Shown here: positions 54,349 through 62,658 of the stretch, piece by piece
Layout: each line of letters opens with the position of its first letter
Numbering within the stretch: the first letter of the stretch is position 1
Assembly (NCBI RefSeq): GCF_003601985.1
Contig: NZ_QZXA01000002.1
Span: forward strand, 558,001 to 622,000
DNA length: 64,000 nt
Origin: Mesorhizobium jarvisii
GTDB taxonomy: Bacteria > Pseudomonadota > Alphaproteobacteria > Rhizobiales > Rhizobiaceae
Direction: 5' to 3'
Notes under the pieces: model-generated
The model's input: only the letters and a program-made list of their open reading frames with translations
What the model was told of the DNA's origin: nothing
Database searches by the model: none
Program-made: the position numbers and the translations under genes

Positions 54349-55155
54349 ATGAGCGCAAAGGCACCCGCATCGGCGGACGAATTTCTGGCCGGGCTGAAAG
54401 GGCAGCGCGTGCTGGTGACGGCGGGCGCCGGTGGCATCGGCTTCGCCATCGCCGACACGCTGTCGCGGCTCGGCGCACGCATCGTCGTCTGCGATATCTC
54501 CGACGTGGCGCTGGCTGCGGCTCCGGCCAAGATCGACCTGGTCGCGGCGGTCAAGGCCGATGTCTCGCGCGACGAGGACGTCGACCGGCTGTTCGAGACG
54601 GTCAAGGAAAAGCTCGGCGGGCTAGACGCGCTGATCAACAATGCCGGCATTGCCGGGCCGACCGGCGGTGTGGACGAGATCGAACCGGATGACTGGCGGC
54701 GCTGCATCGACATCTGCCTGACCGGCCAGTTCCTCTGCGCCCGGCGCGCCGTGCCACTGATCAAGGCAGCCGGCGGCGGCTCTATCGTGTCGATGTCGTC
54801 GGCGGCCGGCCGCCATGGCTACGCGTTCCGCACGCCCTATTCGGCCGCCAAATTCGGCGTCATCGGTTTCACCCAGAGCCTCGCCAAGGAGCTTGGGCCA
54901 CACGGCATCAGGGTCAATGCCATCCTGCCCGGCATCATCGAGGGGCCACGCATCGAAGGCGTCATCGCGGCACGCGCCAAACAGGTCGGCATCAGCCACG
55001 AGGAGATGACCGGGCGCTATCTGCAGAACATCTCGCTGCGCCGCATGACCAGCCCCTATGACGTCGCCTCGATGGTGGCGTTCCTGCTCTCCGACGCGGG
55101 CATCAATATTTCCGGCCAGTCGCTTGGCGTCGACGGCAACGTCGAAACACTTTGA
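54349..55155 (+). CDS. Short-chain dehydrogenase/reductase
   Basis: The 268-aa classical SDR has the NAD-binding TAGAGGIGFAIADTLSRLG, the NNAGIAGPTGG motif, catalytic Ser in SIVSMSSAAGRHG, and YSAAKFGVIGF (Tyr and Lys). Asp in VVCDIS after strand 2 favours NAD over NADP. In this cluster it is a candidate for the first oxidation of a sugar or polyol to a ketose or lactone. It follows the permease by 13 bp. Confidence 0.9.
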   Translation: MSAKAPASADEFLAGLKGQRVLVTAGAGGIGFAIADTLSRLGARIVVCDISDVALAAAPAKIDLVAAVKADVSRDEDVDRLFETVKEKLGGLDALINNAGIAGPTGGVDEIEPDDWRRCIDICLTGQFLCARRAVPLIKAAGGGSIVSMSSAAGRHGYAFRTPYSAAKFGVIGFTQSLAKELGPHGIRVNAILPGIIEGPRIEGVIAARAKQVGISHEEMTGRYLQNISLRRMTSPYDVASMVAFLLSDAGINISGQSLGVDGNVETL

Positions 55156-55165
55156 GGATCGATCC

Positions 55166-56113
55166 ATGGCCAATGTCGCGATTGTCGGAAGCGGGTTCAT
55201 CGGGCGCGCGTGGGCGATCAGCTTCGCCCGCGCCGGCCATGATGTGCGCATGTGGGATCAGTCGCCTGCCGTGACGGGCGGCGCACGCGACTACATAGAG
55301 GGTGTGCTCGGCGATCTCGCCACGAATGACCTTTTGCGCGGGCAGGCGGTCGACACCGTGCTTGCCCGCATCGCCATCGTTGCCGAACTGGCGGAGGCGC
55401 TGGCCGGCGCAACCCATGTCCAGGAAAACACGCCTGAAAATCTCGATGTGAAGCGGGAGGTGTTCTCACTGATCGATCGGCTTGCCGGGCCGCAAACGAT
55501 CGTCGCCAGTTCCACCTCGGCGCTGTTGCCGTCGAAATTCACCGACCATCTGCAAGGGCGGCACCGCTGCCTGGTCGTGCATCCGATCAACCCGCCCTAT
55601 CTCATCCCGGCGGCAGAGGTGGTGCCGGCGCCGTGGACTTCCGCCGAGACGCTGGAGAAGACGCGCGCCTTCCTCATCGATGCCGGCCACGCGCCGCTGG
55701 TGATGAAGCGCGAGCTCGAGGGCTTCATCATGAACCGCCTGCAAGGCGCCTTGCTGGAGGAGGCTTTCCGGCTTGTCGCGGACGGCTACGCCAGTGTCGA
55801 GGATGTCGATATCGGTATCCGTGACGGCTTGGCGCTGCGCTGGTCCTTCATGGGGCCGTTCGAGACCATCGACCTCAACGCGCCCGGCGGCGTGCGTGAC
55901 TATGTCGATCGGTACCAGGGCATTTATTCCAACATCTTCCCGCAGATGCTGCGCCGCGTCGACTGGGCGGGCGATGTCATGAAAACGGTCGAGGCCGAGC
56001 GCAGCAAGCGCCTGCCGAGGGAAAATCTGGGTGACCGGCAGGTCTGGCGGGATCGCCGGTTGATGGCACTGGCGGCACACAAGAAGAAATCGGATCAGGA
56101 GTTCGGACAATGA
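55166..56113 (+). CDS. 3-hydroxyacyl-CoA dehydrogenase-family protein (lambda-crystallin type)
   Basis: The 315-aa product starts with a Rossmann motif (VAIVGSGFIGRAWAISFARAG), then VQENTPENLDVKREVF, SSTSALLPSKFTDH and CLVVHPINPPYLIPAAEVV with the catalytic His, followed by the helical C-terminal domain. Short single-domain members of this type include L-gulonate 3-dehydrogenase (lambda-crystallin) and L-carnitine dehydrogenase, both of which make a beta-keto acid. It overlaps the BKACE gene by 4 bp, so its product may be the BKACE substrate. Confidence 0.87.
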   Translation: MANVAIVGSGFIGRAWAISFARAGHDVRMWDQSPAVTGGARDYIEGVLGDLATNDLLRGQAVDTVLARIAIVAELAEALAGATHVQENTPENLDVKREVFSLIDRLAGPQTIVASSTSALLPSKFTDHLQGRHRCLVVHPINPPYLIPAAEVVPAPWTSAETLEKTRAFLIDAGHAPLVMKRELEGFIMNRLQGALLEEAFRLVADGYASVEDVDIGIRDGLALRWSFMGPFETIDLNAPGGVRDYVDRYQGIYSNIFPQMLRRVDWAGDVMKTVEAERSKRLPRENLGDRQVWRDRRLMALAAHKKKSDQEFGQ

Positions 56114-57072
56114 AAGAGACCAGCCGCAAATCAGGCGCATCGGCGGCCAAAGGCAAGGTCATCATCACCTGTGCGGTGACGGGCGCGATCCACACGCCGA
56201 CCATGTCGCCCTATCTGCCGATCACGCCGGATCAGATCGCCTCCGAGGCGATCGCCGCGGCGGAAGCCGGTGCCGCGATCCTGCATCTGCATGCGCGAGA
56301 CCCGGAAACCGGCAAGCCCGACCAGACGCCGGAGGCGTTCGCCCGCTTCCTGCCGCGCGTCAAGCAAGGGACCAATGCCGCCATCAACATCACCACAGGC
56401 GGTAGCCCCTACATGAAGGTCGAGGAGCGCGTACGCCCGGCCGCCAAGTTCAAGCCGGAAGTGGCCTCGCTCAATATGGGCTCGATCAATTTCGGGCTCT
56501 ATCACCTCGCCGACAAATACGAGACCTTCAAGTTCGACTGGGAAAAGCCGCATCTGGAGGCGACGCGCGACCTCGTTTTCCGCAACTCGTTCAAGGACAT
56601 CGAATACATTCTGGCGACTTGCTACGACAATGGCACGCGCTTCGAGTTCGAGTGCTACGACATCGCCCATCTCTACAACCTCGCCCACTTCGCCGACCGC
56701 GGGCTGGTGAAGCCGCCATTCTTCGTGCAGTCGGTTTTTGGCCTGCTCGGCGGGATCGGCACCCATCCGGAAGATGTCGCCCATATGAAGCGAACCGCCG
56801 ACCGGCTGTTCGGCGACCAGTTCCGCTGGTCGGTGCTGGGCGCCGGCGCCAGCCAGTTGCGCATCGCCGCGCAGTCGGCAGCACTCGGCGGCAACATCCG
56901 CGTCGGGCTGGAGGACAGCCTGTGGGCCGGCAAGGGCAAGCTCGCCAAGTCGAACGCCGAACAGGTCTTGCTGGCGCGCAAGATCATCGAAGGGCTTGGC
57001 ATGGAGGTGGCGACGCCTGACGAGGCACGCGAGATCCTGTCCCTGAAGGGCGGCGACAAGGTCGCCTTCTGA
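56110..57072 (+). CDS. BKACE-family beta-keto acid cleavage enzyme (DUF849)
   Basis: BKACE enzymes condense a beta-keto acid with acetyl-CoA and release acetoacetate plus a new acyl-CoA. The 320-aa TIM-barrel product has KVIITCAVTGAIHTPTMSP, the zinc motif AAILHLHARDPETG (His-x-His), NITTGGSPYM, SLNMGSINFG and NIRVGLEDSLW (conserved Glu). Members act on 3-keto-5-aminohexanoate, dehydrocarnitine and others. The gene order with a lambda-crystallin-type dehydrogenase suggests a dehydrocarnitine-like or keto-sugar-acid substrate; this is inference. Confidence 0.88.
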   Translation: MKETSRKSGASAAKGKVIITCAVTGAIHTPTMSPYLPITPDQIASEAIAAAEAGAAILHLHARDPETGKPDQTPEAFARFLPRVKQGTNAAINITTGGSPYMKVEERVRPAAKFKPEVASLNMGSINFGLYHLADKYETFKFDWEKPHLEATRDLVFRNSFKDIEYILATCYDNGTRFEFECYDIAHLYNLAHFADRGLVKPPFFVQSVFGLLGGIGTHPEDVAHMKRTADRLFGDQFRWSVLGAGASQLRIAAQSAALGGNIRVGLEDSLWAGKGKLAKSNAEQVLLARKIIEGLGMEVATPDEAREILSLKGGDKVAF

Positions 57073-57111
57073 CGCGGCCAAGCGCTGCACACCGATACAC
57101 AGGAGGATGGC

Positions 57112-57990
57112 ATGAAGATCGAAGTCGTGGTGGATGTGAAGACGACGTTGGGCGAGGGCCCGCTGTGGGACGTCGAACAGGAGCGCCTTTACTGGATCGA
57201 CAGTTTCGACGGCCGCGTGTTCCGCGCTACCGCCGATGGGCGCGAGATCCGCTCCTGGGACGTGCCGATGAAGATAGGCTCCATGGCGCTGCGCAAGGAC
57301 GGTGGCGGCGCGGTCGTCTCGCTGCAGCGCGGCTTCCACCTGCTCGATTTCGCCACCGGCGAGGTGACGCTGATCCATGATCCGGAGCCGGACAGGCCGA
57401 TGAACCGCCTTAATGACGGCAAAGTCGACCGGCGCGGCCGCTTCTTCGCCGGCTCGATGGATACGATGGAGGAGGGGCCTTCAGGCGGGCTGTACCGGCT
57501 GGATCCGGATTTCTCCGTCACCAGGATCGATTCCGGCATCATCTGCTCCAACGGCCCATGCTGGAGCCCGGACGACCGCACCTTCTACTTCGCCGATACC
57601 TGGACAGGCGAAATCTGGGCCTACGACTACGACATTGCTACCGGCGCTGCCACCAACCGCCGTACCTTCGTGCGCGTCGACACAAGCAAGGGTGGCGCGG
57701 CCGACGGCTCGACCGTCGATGCGCAGGGGTATCTTTGGAATGCCCTGGTCTATGACGGCCGTCTGGTGCGCTACGCGCCGGACGGCACCGTCGATCGCAT
57801 CATCGACATGCCGGTGAAGAAGATCACCAGCGTGATGTTCGGCGGGCCGAAGCTCGATACGCTCTATGTCACCTCGATGGCCAAGCCGCCGCTGCCGCGC
57901 TTTCCCGGCGACGGTGTCCTGCGCGGCAGCCTGTTCGCCATCACCGGCTTGGGCGTGACGGGCGTTCCAGAGCCGCGATTTGGCGGCTGA
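57112..57990 (+). CDS. SMP-30/gluconolactonase-family protein
   Basis: SMP-30 family enzymes hydrolyse sugar lactones with a divalent metal. The 292-aa six-bladed beta-propeller has the metal Glu in LGEGPLWD, Asn in NRLNDGKVD, NGPCWSPDDRTFYFADT and SKGGAADGSTVDAQGYLWNA (Asp). This fits hydrolysis of an aldonolactone made by the SDR. It ends the catabolic operon, 39 bp after the BKACE gene. Confidence 0.9.
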   Translation: MKIEVVVDVKTTLGEGPLWDVEQERLYWIDSFDGRVFRATADGREIRSWDVPMKIGSMALRKDGGGAVVSLQRGFHLLDFATGEVTLIHDPEPDRPMNRLNDGKVDRRGRFFAGSMDTMEEGPSGGLYRLDPDFSVTRIDSGIICSNGPCWSPDDRTFYFADTWTGEIWAYDYDIATGAATNRRTFVRVDTSKGGAADGSTVDAQGYLWNALVYDGRLVRYAPDGTVDRIIDMPVKKITSVMFGGPKLDTLYVTSMAKPPLPRFPGDGVLRGSLFAITGLGVTGVPEPRFGG

Positions 57991-58132
57991 CGGGCTGGGT
58001 CGTTCCCCAGGGCCGAAATTGACGGTCGGCATGTTGCCAAGGCCGGTCGGCAGGCCAATGTCGCTACGCGCGACAATCTGCATTTCGTGTCTGACAGGAC
58101 CGAGCGTGCGAGTTTTTTCTCTATGCTCAAGA

Positions 58133-58173
58133 AATAGCAAGGCCGCCGGGCGGAGCTCCGCGGCCTTGCTATT
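58133..58173. terminator. Inverted repeat between convergent genes (bidirectional terminator candidate)
   Basis: A perfect 14-bp stem, AATAGCAAGGCCGC at 58133-58146 and GCGGCCTTGCTATT at 58160-58173, with a 13-nt loop that itself contains GGAGCTCC. It lies between the SMP-30 gene and the convergent Gly-rich gene. T-runs are short, so termination is likely but not proven. Confidence 0.6.
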
Positions 58174-58190
58174 GCCGTTCTGGTCGATGC

Positions 58191-58967
58191 CTAAGGCGTC
58201 GTCTGCGCTTCGATCTTGGTGGCCATCTGGTCGATCTTGTCAGCAAGGACGCCTTGGGCCCAGGCCGTGACCTCGTCATCGACGGGCTTGTTGGCCATGT
58301 CCGTCAGCGCTGCATCGAGCGATGCCTGGTCGGTGCCGACAGTCGCCGTAGCCGCCGCCGCCTCTGCATCGTCGGCCGCTGCGTTGTCGGCGTCGACAAC
58401 GGCCTTCTGGGCGGTGATCTGATCTTTCACAGCCTGGATCTGCGCAGCCGTGGCGTTCGGATCAGTCTGCAGCGCGGTCAGCTGCGCATTCAGCTTATCC
58501 AGTTGGGCCTGCGCGGCGGCGGCCGTGGCGGCTGCCGCTTCAGCCGCGGCCTGGGCAACCTTGGCTTTCGCGGACTGTGTTACGAAGGCCTGGATGGCAG
58601 CGAACTTCTTGCTCTTGGAATTCATATAGGCGTTGATGTTGCGCTGCAGCGAATTCAGCCGGCCGAGTTTGGCATGGATGTTTTTCTCCTTCGGCACGGA
58701 TGCGACCTGGGTGGTCGTGTCGACTGTGGTGTCGGTCGTTGCGTCAGCGTCTACCTTGCCAACACGTCCTGGGGCCGACGCAGACTTGCCACGCGAGGCA
58801 CCGCTGTTGCCTTTGCCATTGCCATTGCCGCCAGCATTGCCGCCGCCATTGCCATGGCCGCCACCATTGCCGCCACCGTGCCCGTTGCCGCCGGCCCCGG
58901 CCAGCGCCGGCGACGCCAGAAGCGCCAATGCGGCAAGCGCCGCGAACAGAGTTTTTCGGTTTGTCAT
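58191..58967 (-). CDS. Secreted Gly/Asn-rich and Ala-rich protein of unknown function
   Basis: The 258-aa product has a signal peptide (MTNRKTLFAALAALALLASP), then a low-complexity Gly/Asn/His block (GNGHGGGNGGGHGNGGG, about 28-60), a Lys-rich patch, and an Ala/Gln-rich part (about 125-205, AAAEAAAATAAAAQAQL) with heptad-like spacing that predicts a coiled coil. It has no Cys. GAGGAGA precedes the ATG at 58967. It may be a periplasmic or surface structural protein; no family recognised. Confidence 0.7.
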   Translation of the reverse strand: MTNRKTLFAALAALALLASPALAGAGGNGHGGGNGGGHGNGGGNAGGNGNGKGNSGASRGKSASAPGRVGKVDADATTDTTVDTTTQVASVPKEKNIHAKLGRLNSLQRNINAYMNSKSKKFAAIQAFVTQSAKAKVAQAAAEAAAATAAAAQAQLDKLNAQLTALQTDPNATAAQIQAVKDQITAQKAVVDADNAAADDAEAAAATATVGTDQASLDAALTDMANKPVDDEVTAWAQGVLADKIDQMATKIEAQTTP

Positions 58968-59329
58968 GGTGTCTCCTCGGGGAATCGCCACCTCCGCCCA
59001 ACCGCGCTAGATCAGCGTAATATGAGAATCCACTAATCGTACGGAGTAAACTTTAGACAAATGCGGTCGCACTGCTCGAGTCCGGCAATGGCCTGTGGAT
59101 TAACTTGTTGATATTTCATGCAAATAGATGCCGCGAGGTCGCTGTGCTACTGAAGTCCCATACCAGCTAGGACCATGGTCCTGGCTGTTAGCCAATGTCG
59201 CCGAGCGGTCAGTCGGAAACGCGTTGGAATACAGGAAGTCGATGACGAAGGCCTGGCCGAATGCGTCACGCGGGGACGCCATGGCTTGCTCTCTGCGAAG
59301 GCGACGTGGTCGCCATATTGGTCGCCGCC
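58968..59329. other. Gene-poor stretch
   Basis: About 360 bp with no supported gene. Composition is AT-richer than the flanks. It must hold the promoter for the leftward Gly-rich gene; the remainder may be leftover mobile DNA next to the radC fragment. Confidence 0.4.
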
Positions 59330-59566
59330 CTAAATCAGCAGCAGGCCCTTCATGCTGGCGTATCCTTTACGCCCGATGATGATGTGGTCGTGCACGCCGA
59401 TGCCCAGCCGTTTGCCCGCTTCGACGATCTCTTTCGTCATCTCGATATCGGCGCGCGATGGGGTCGGATCGCCCGACGGGTGGTTGTGCAGCTTCCTTGC
59501 GTCACGCATTATCTTGTTGAAAAATAAGGTAAATATCTCGGCGTCAAGGTGAATTGGGAGTTGCAT
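59330..59566 (-). pseudogene. Truncated radC (C-terminal JAMM fragment)
   Basis: The last 52 codons are a clear RadC C-terminus: [20 protein letters not shown] followed by [20 protein letters not shown]. The JAMM metal motif (H-x-H...D) is complete, but the upstream Glu and the helix-hairpin-helix domain are missing; the preceding residues (ARKL) do not match RadC. Intact RadC is over 200 aa. It is a remnant, probably left by integration or excision of a mobile element. Confidence 0.8.
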
Positions 59567-59610
59567 ATGGGGGCGGTACTGTATGCATCTCTGCCGTCGA
59601 TCACACTCGC

Positions 59611-59826
59611 TCACCGGCGTCCATGGCGAGGCGCGTTGACGCACGTAACCTTATTCTTCTGATCCCAGATCTCAAGTTCTTCAATTGGGTACAATACGGC
59701 TTTGCCAAGCTTGACGTAGGCCGGTCCAATTCTCTTGGCCCGCCAATTTCGCAGCGTTCCAAGAGAAATGCTTCCGCGGTAGCGCTCCGCGACTTCCTCA
59801 GCCGTCAAAAATTTCCTGCCGTCCAT
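59611..59826 (-). CDS. Excisionase/AlpA-like helix-turn-helix protein
   Basis: The 71-aa product has the MerR/AlpA-type DNA-binding motif of phage and element excisionases: [20 protein letters not shown] then [20 protein letters not shown] and YPIEELEIW. It would direct excision or act as a small regulator. GGAGAGG precedes the ATG at 59826. No integrase is present in the window, so it is probably a leftover of an element together with the radC fragment. Confidence 0.75.
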   Translation of the reverse strand: MDGRKFLTAEEVAERYRGSISLGTLRNWRAKRIGPAYVKLGKAVLYPIEELEIWDQKNKVTCVNAPRHGRR

Positions 59827-60258
59827 CAGCCTCTCCAAATGTCCGACATCAAGAGCGTTTGAGCAGGCTCAAGCACGTTCCCGAACCGGTGAATCATCCA
59901 GTTGAACGGCCATGGGCGGGTATTCGGATAGGAAATGGAAGCTGAAGTTTGCGGGAGTAGAGGCGCGGATATGGCTGGATAGAGATCGGATGAACTGCGG
60001 GTTCCGGCACCATCGCCTTGAGGTGTTCTTGCTCAGGCGATCCGGATCAGTCGATCGAAATGCCAAAACTGCATATGAAATTGCACTATGGGGCCGGCTC
60101 GACCCGCAGCAACATCACTTGGGAGCGTGGTGGCCGTCCTGGGGCTCAAGATGGCCTGATCGCGAGAGAACGGACTGTTCCGCGAAGGCACCATTTGTCG
60201 TCGTCACTTGTTCGGATACGATCGATACATAGGCGATGTCAGATTGGGGAGGGTTTAC
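59827..60258. other. Gene-poor stretch before the S1/P1 nuclease gene
   Basis: No supported gene is seen in 432 bp; reading frames here are short and lack family resemblance or good ribosome sites. It probably contains the nuclease promoter and mobile-element residue. Confidence 0.4.
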
Positions 60259-61194
60259 ATGCGTCGCGTACTTGTCTTCGGTGCCGTTCTTTCTGCAGTG
60301 TTATCGTCGGCTCCTGCAATGGCATGGTGGGATGGCGGCCACATGCAGATCGCTGCTGTCGCTTATTCGAAGCTGAGCCCACAGGCGAGGGCGAAGGCCG
60401 ATGCTCTCATCAAACTGAATCCCGATTACCCAAGCTGGGTCGCGGGTGTGCCCGACGACAAGAAAGCGCAATACGCTTTCGTCCACGCGGCGGTCTGGGC
60501 AGATGATATCAAAGATCCGGGGCATGGCTACACCAAGGACGATGACACCCCCACGGGCCAGAACATAGGCTACGCGGACAAAAATATGCACCGCTATTGG
60601 CACTTCAAGGACGTTCGATTCTCAACTGACGGTACGCAATTTGTTGACGCTGATCCGATCAACGCGGTCTCGCAAATCAAACTCTTTGTGGCTGCATTGC
60701 CTACTTCATCCGGCGCCAACGATGACATTCGCTCCTACGATATGGTGTGGCTGCTGCATCTCATTGGCGACATTCACCAGCCGCTGCACGCGACTGAGCG
60801 AATGTCGGCGATCAACCCAGACGGCGACCGAGGTGGAAACGAAGTAAACGTGATGCCGGCGACAGGTGAGACGGTAGACCTTCACGGCTATTGGGACCGA
60901 ATGTTCGGCGGATACGTTTCAGTGCCCGGAGCAATTTTCGACGCCAATGACAAAGGCGGCATATCGAAACTCCAGGTGGACAGCGTCAAGGCCAAGATTC
61001 TGGATCCGGACGTTTGGACCCAGGAGAGCTTCGTGCTTGGCAAGAAGTTTGCTTACGAAGAGCCTGTGTTGAGTGAGAACACGGTGGCCGTGCTAACCCG
61101 GGCCTATGAAACCGATGCTCGCAACATCGCGAGAAGCCAGGCAGCGCTGGCCGCTGCGAGGCTTGCCAATGTTCTGAACGACGCGTTCAAGTAG
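60259..61194 (+). CDS. Secreted S1/P1-family nuclease
   Basis: S1/P1 nucleases cut single-stranded nucleic acids using three zinc ions. The 311-aa product has a signal peptide ending APAMA, so the mature protein starts WWDGGHMQIA with the N-terminal Trp and His that bind zinc. Further ligands: VHAAVWADDIKD (Asp), HRYWHFKDV (His), MVWLLHLIGDIHQPLHATE (His/Asp/His) and GNEVNVM with LHGYWDRMFG (His/Asp). GGGGAGGG lies just upstream of the ATG. Probably periplasmic or secreted nucleotide scavenging. Confidence 0.9.
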   Translation: MRRVLVFGAVLSAVLSSAPAMAWWDGGHMQIAAVAYSKLSPQARAKADALIKLNPDYPSWVAGVPDDKKAQYAFVHAAVWADDIKDPGHGYTKDDDTPTGQNIGYADKNMHRYWHFKDVRFSTDGTQFVDADPINAVSQIKLFVAALPTSSGANDDIRSYDMVWLLHLIGDIHQPLHATERMSAINPDGDRGGNEVNVMPATGETVDLHGYWDRMFGGYVSVPGAIFDANDKGGISKLQVDSVKAKILDPDVWTQESFVLGKKFAYEEPVLSENTVAVLTRAYETDARNIARSQAALAAARLANVLNDAFK

Positions 61195-61374
61195 GGTGAC
61201 ACTCCTTGGCGTCAGCTCGAATTTGTATAGAGGGCTGCACTCGATCGCGCTTCAGACGGACCCGCAGCCTATGGAATGATCACGATAGCGGAGAGCGAGG
61301 CTGCCTGAACCGCAATCGTGCGCGCATCTCATACAGATGCTATCAATAGATGCGCAGGGAGGGCGAACAATCCA

Positions 61375-62211
61375 ATGGAAAATGAGAATCGGGCGCGCAC
61401 CGCACCTGATCGCCGAATTGCCCTTCTCATCGATGCGGATAACGTGTCCCATGACAAGATCGCTGCGATACTGGCCGAACTTTCAAAATACGGCACGGCC
61501 AATATCCGCCGTGCCTATGGCGATTGGGCAAACGCCAATCTCAGAAACTGGAAAGACAAGCTGCACAATTTTGCAATCCGGCCCATTCAACAGTTCAGCT
61601 ATTCGGCCGGCAAGAACGCCACCGATATTGCGCTTGTGATCGATGCAATGGAACTCCTCTACACTCAGAAGCTTGACGCCTTCTGTTTGGCTTCCAGTGA
61701 CGCCGATTTCACGCCACTAGTGATGCAGTTGAAGGCCAACGGACACGACGTCTACGGATTTGGGGAACGCAAAACGCCCACACCGTTTGTCAATGCCTGC
61801 ACGACTTTCCTCTATCTCGATAGCCTGGACGATGCTGAGCCACCGACAACTTCTGTCGCCCCCGACGAGGAACCAAAGGCCAAAGCGAGATCAGCGGCCG
61901 GCTCCAAAACACCGACTGAAAAGGCCGCCGACAAGCGAACCGGCAAGTCGCTATCGCAAGATACGGCCCTCGTGACGATCCTGCGCGGCGCTGTGGAAGC
62001 CACGGCGCAAGACGATGGATGGGCGGCTATGTCAGCGGCAGGAAGCGCAGCGAAACGACAGGCGCCCATCGACCCACGAAACTATGGAGTGAAGAATTTT
62101 CCTGCACTCTTCGCGGCGACTGGCCTCTTCGACATAATGAAAATGGAGAGTGGGCAAAGCTTTGTCGCGGACAAGCGGAACAAGGACCGCTCACCAAAGC
62201 CGAACCGATAG
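61375..62211 (+). CDS. NYN-domain nuclease with C-terminal LOTUS (OST-HTH) domain
   Basis: The 278-aa product has an N-terminal NYN (PIN-like) nuclease domain: RIALLIDADNVSHDKI (first Asp pair), RAYGDWANANLRNW, ATDIALVIDAMELLY and FCLASSDADFTPLVMQLKANG (Asp pair). The C-terminal 75 residues (LVTILRGAVEATAQDDGW, YGVKNFPALFAATGLF) look like a LOTUS/OST-HTH RNA-binding domain. Such proteins are predicted RNA-cutting enzymes. The linker is Lys/Ala/Pro-rich. The ATG at 61375 is preferred over the longer frame. Confidence 0.85.
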   Translation: MENENRARTAPDRRIALLIDADNVSHDKIAAILAELSKYGTANIRRAYGDWANANLRNWKDKLHNFAIRPIQQFSYSAGKNATDIALVIDAMELLYTQKLDAFCLASSDADFTPLVMQLKANGHDVYGFGERKTPTPFVNACTTFLYLDSLDDAEPPTTSVAPDEEPKAKARSAAGSKTPTEKAADKRTGKSLSQDTALVTILRGAVEATAQDDGWAAMSAAGSAAKRQAPIDPRNYGVKNFPALFAATGLFDIMKMESGQSFVADKRNKDRSPKPNR

Positions 62212-62658
62212 AACAAAGGCATCCCATCATTGCCGTTGATGGCAACGCGCCGGCGGGCGCTTTCTTAGACGCGAGGGTGCCGGAAGGGGCGATGGATGAA
62301 CCGAACCGATGAGTTCGGACAGTCCGGAAACGGGAACAGCGTTCATGCTTACGTGTGCTGAGACAATATCTGCGGTCAGTCCGACAAAGATGGGCTCTAT
62401 CGGCTTCGATTTCTTCGATCAATCACTCGCTCCTTGATCTGCGGTCCCCAGCCAGCCGCGGTGTATGGCAATTTCAATTTATGTCGAGATAAGTGTCGGT
62501 CGATGAGTTGGCGCTAGCCACACCCCAAAGGGTGGCATTTTGCATCGCCAGTTAACGGACCGCTTCTGGCCAGAAGCGGTCAAGATCTGAATGATGAAGA
62601 GGATCCGCCGGCCGCCTGGAAGAAAACATAGCGAAGATGGGTTGTCTGGTTGCCCACG
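62212..62658. other. Intergenic stretch with a perfect palindrome
   Basis: No gene is supported in about 447 bp between two convergent genes. It holds a small GCCAC.CCC-aaa-GGGTGGC hairpin near 62516-62536 and the 24-bp palindrome listed separately. Confidence 0.5.
62558..62581. repeat. Perfect 24-bp palindrome without spacer
   Basis: GACCGCTTCTGG is followed directly by its exact complement CCAGAAGCGGTC. Lack of a loop favours a DNA-binding or recombination site over an RNA hairpin. Confidence 0.7.

Noticed and set aside
59912..60232. 106-aa plus-strand frame before the S1/P1 gene
   Set aside because: No ribosome site, no domain, Trp/Arg-rich random-like composition and overlap with other random frames.
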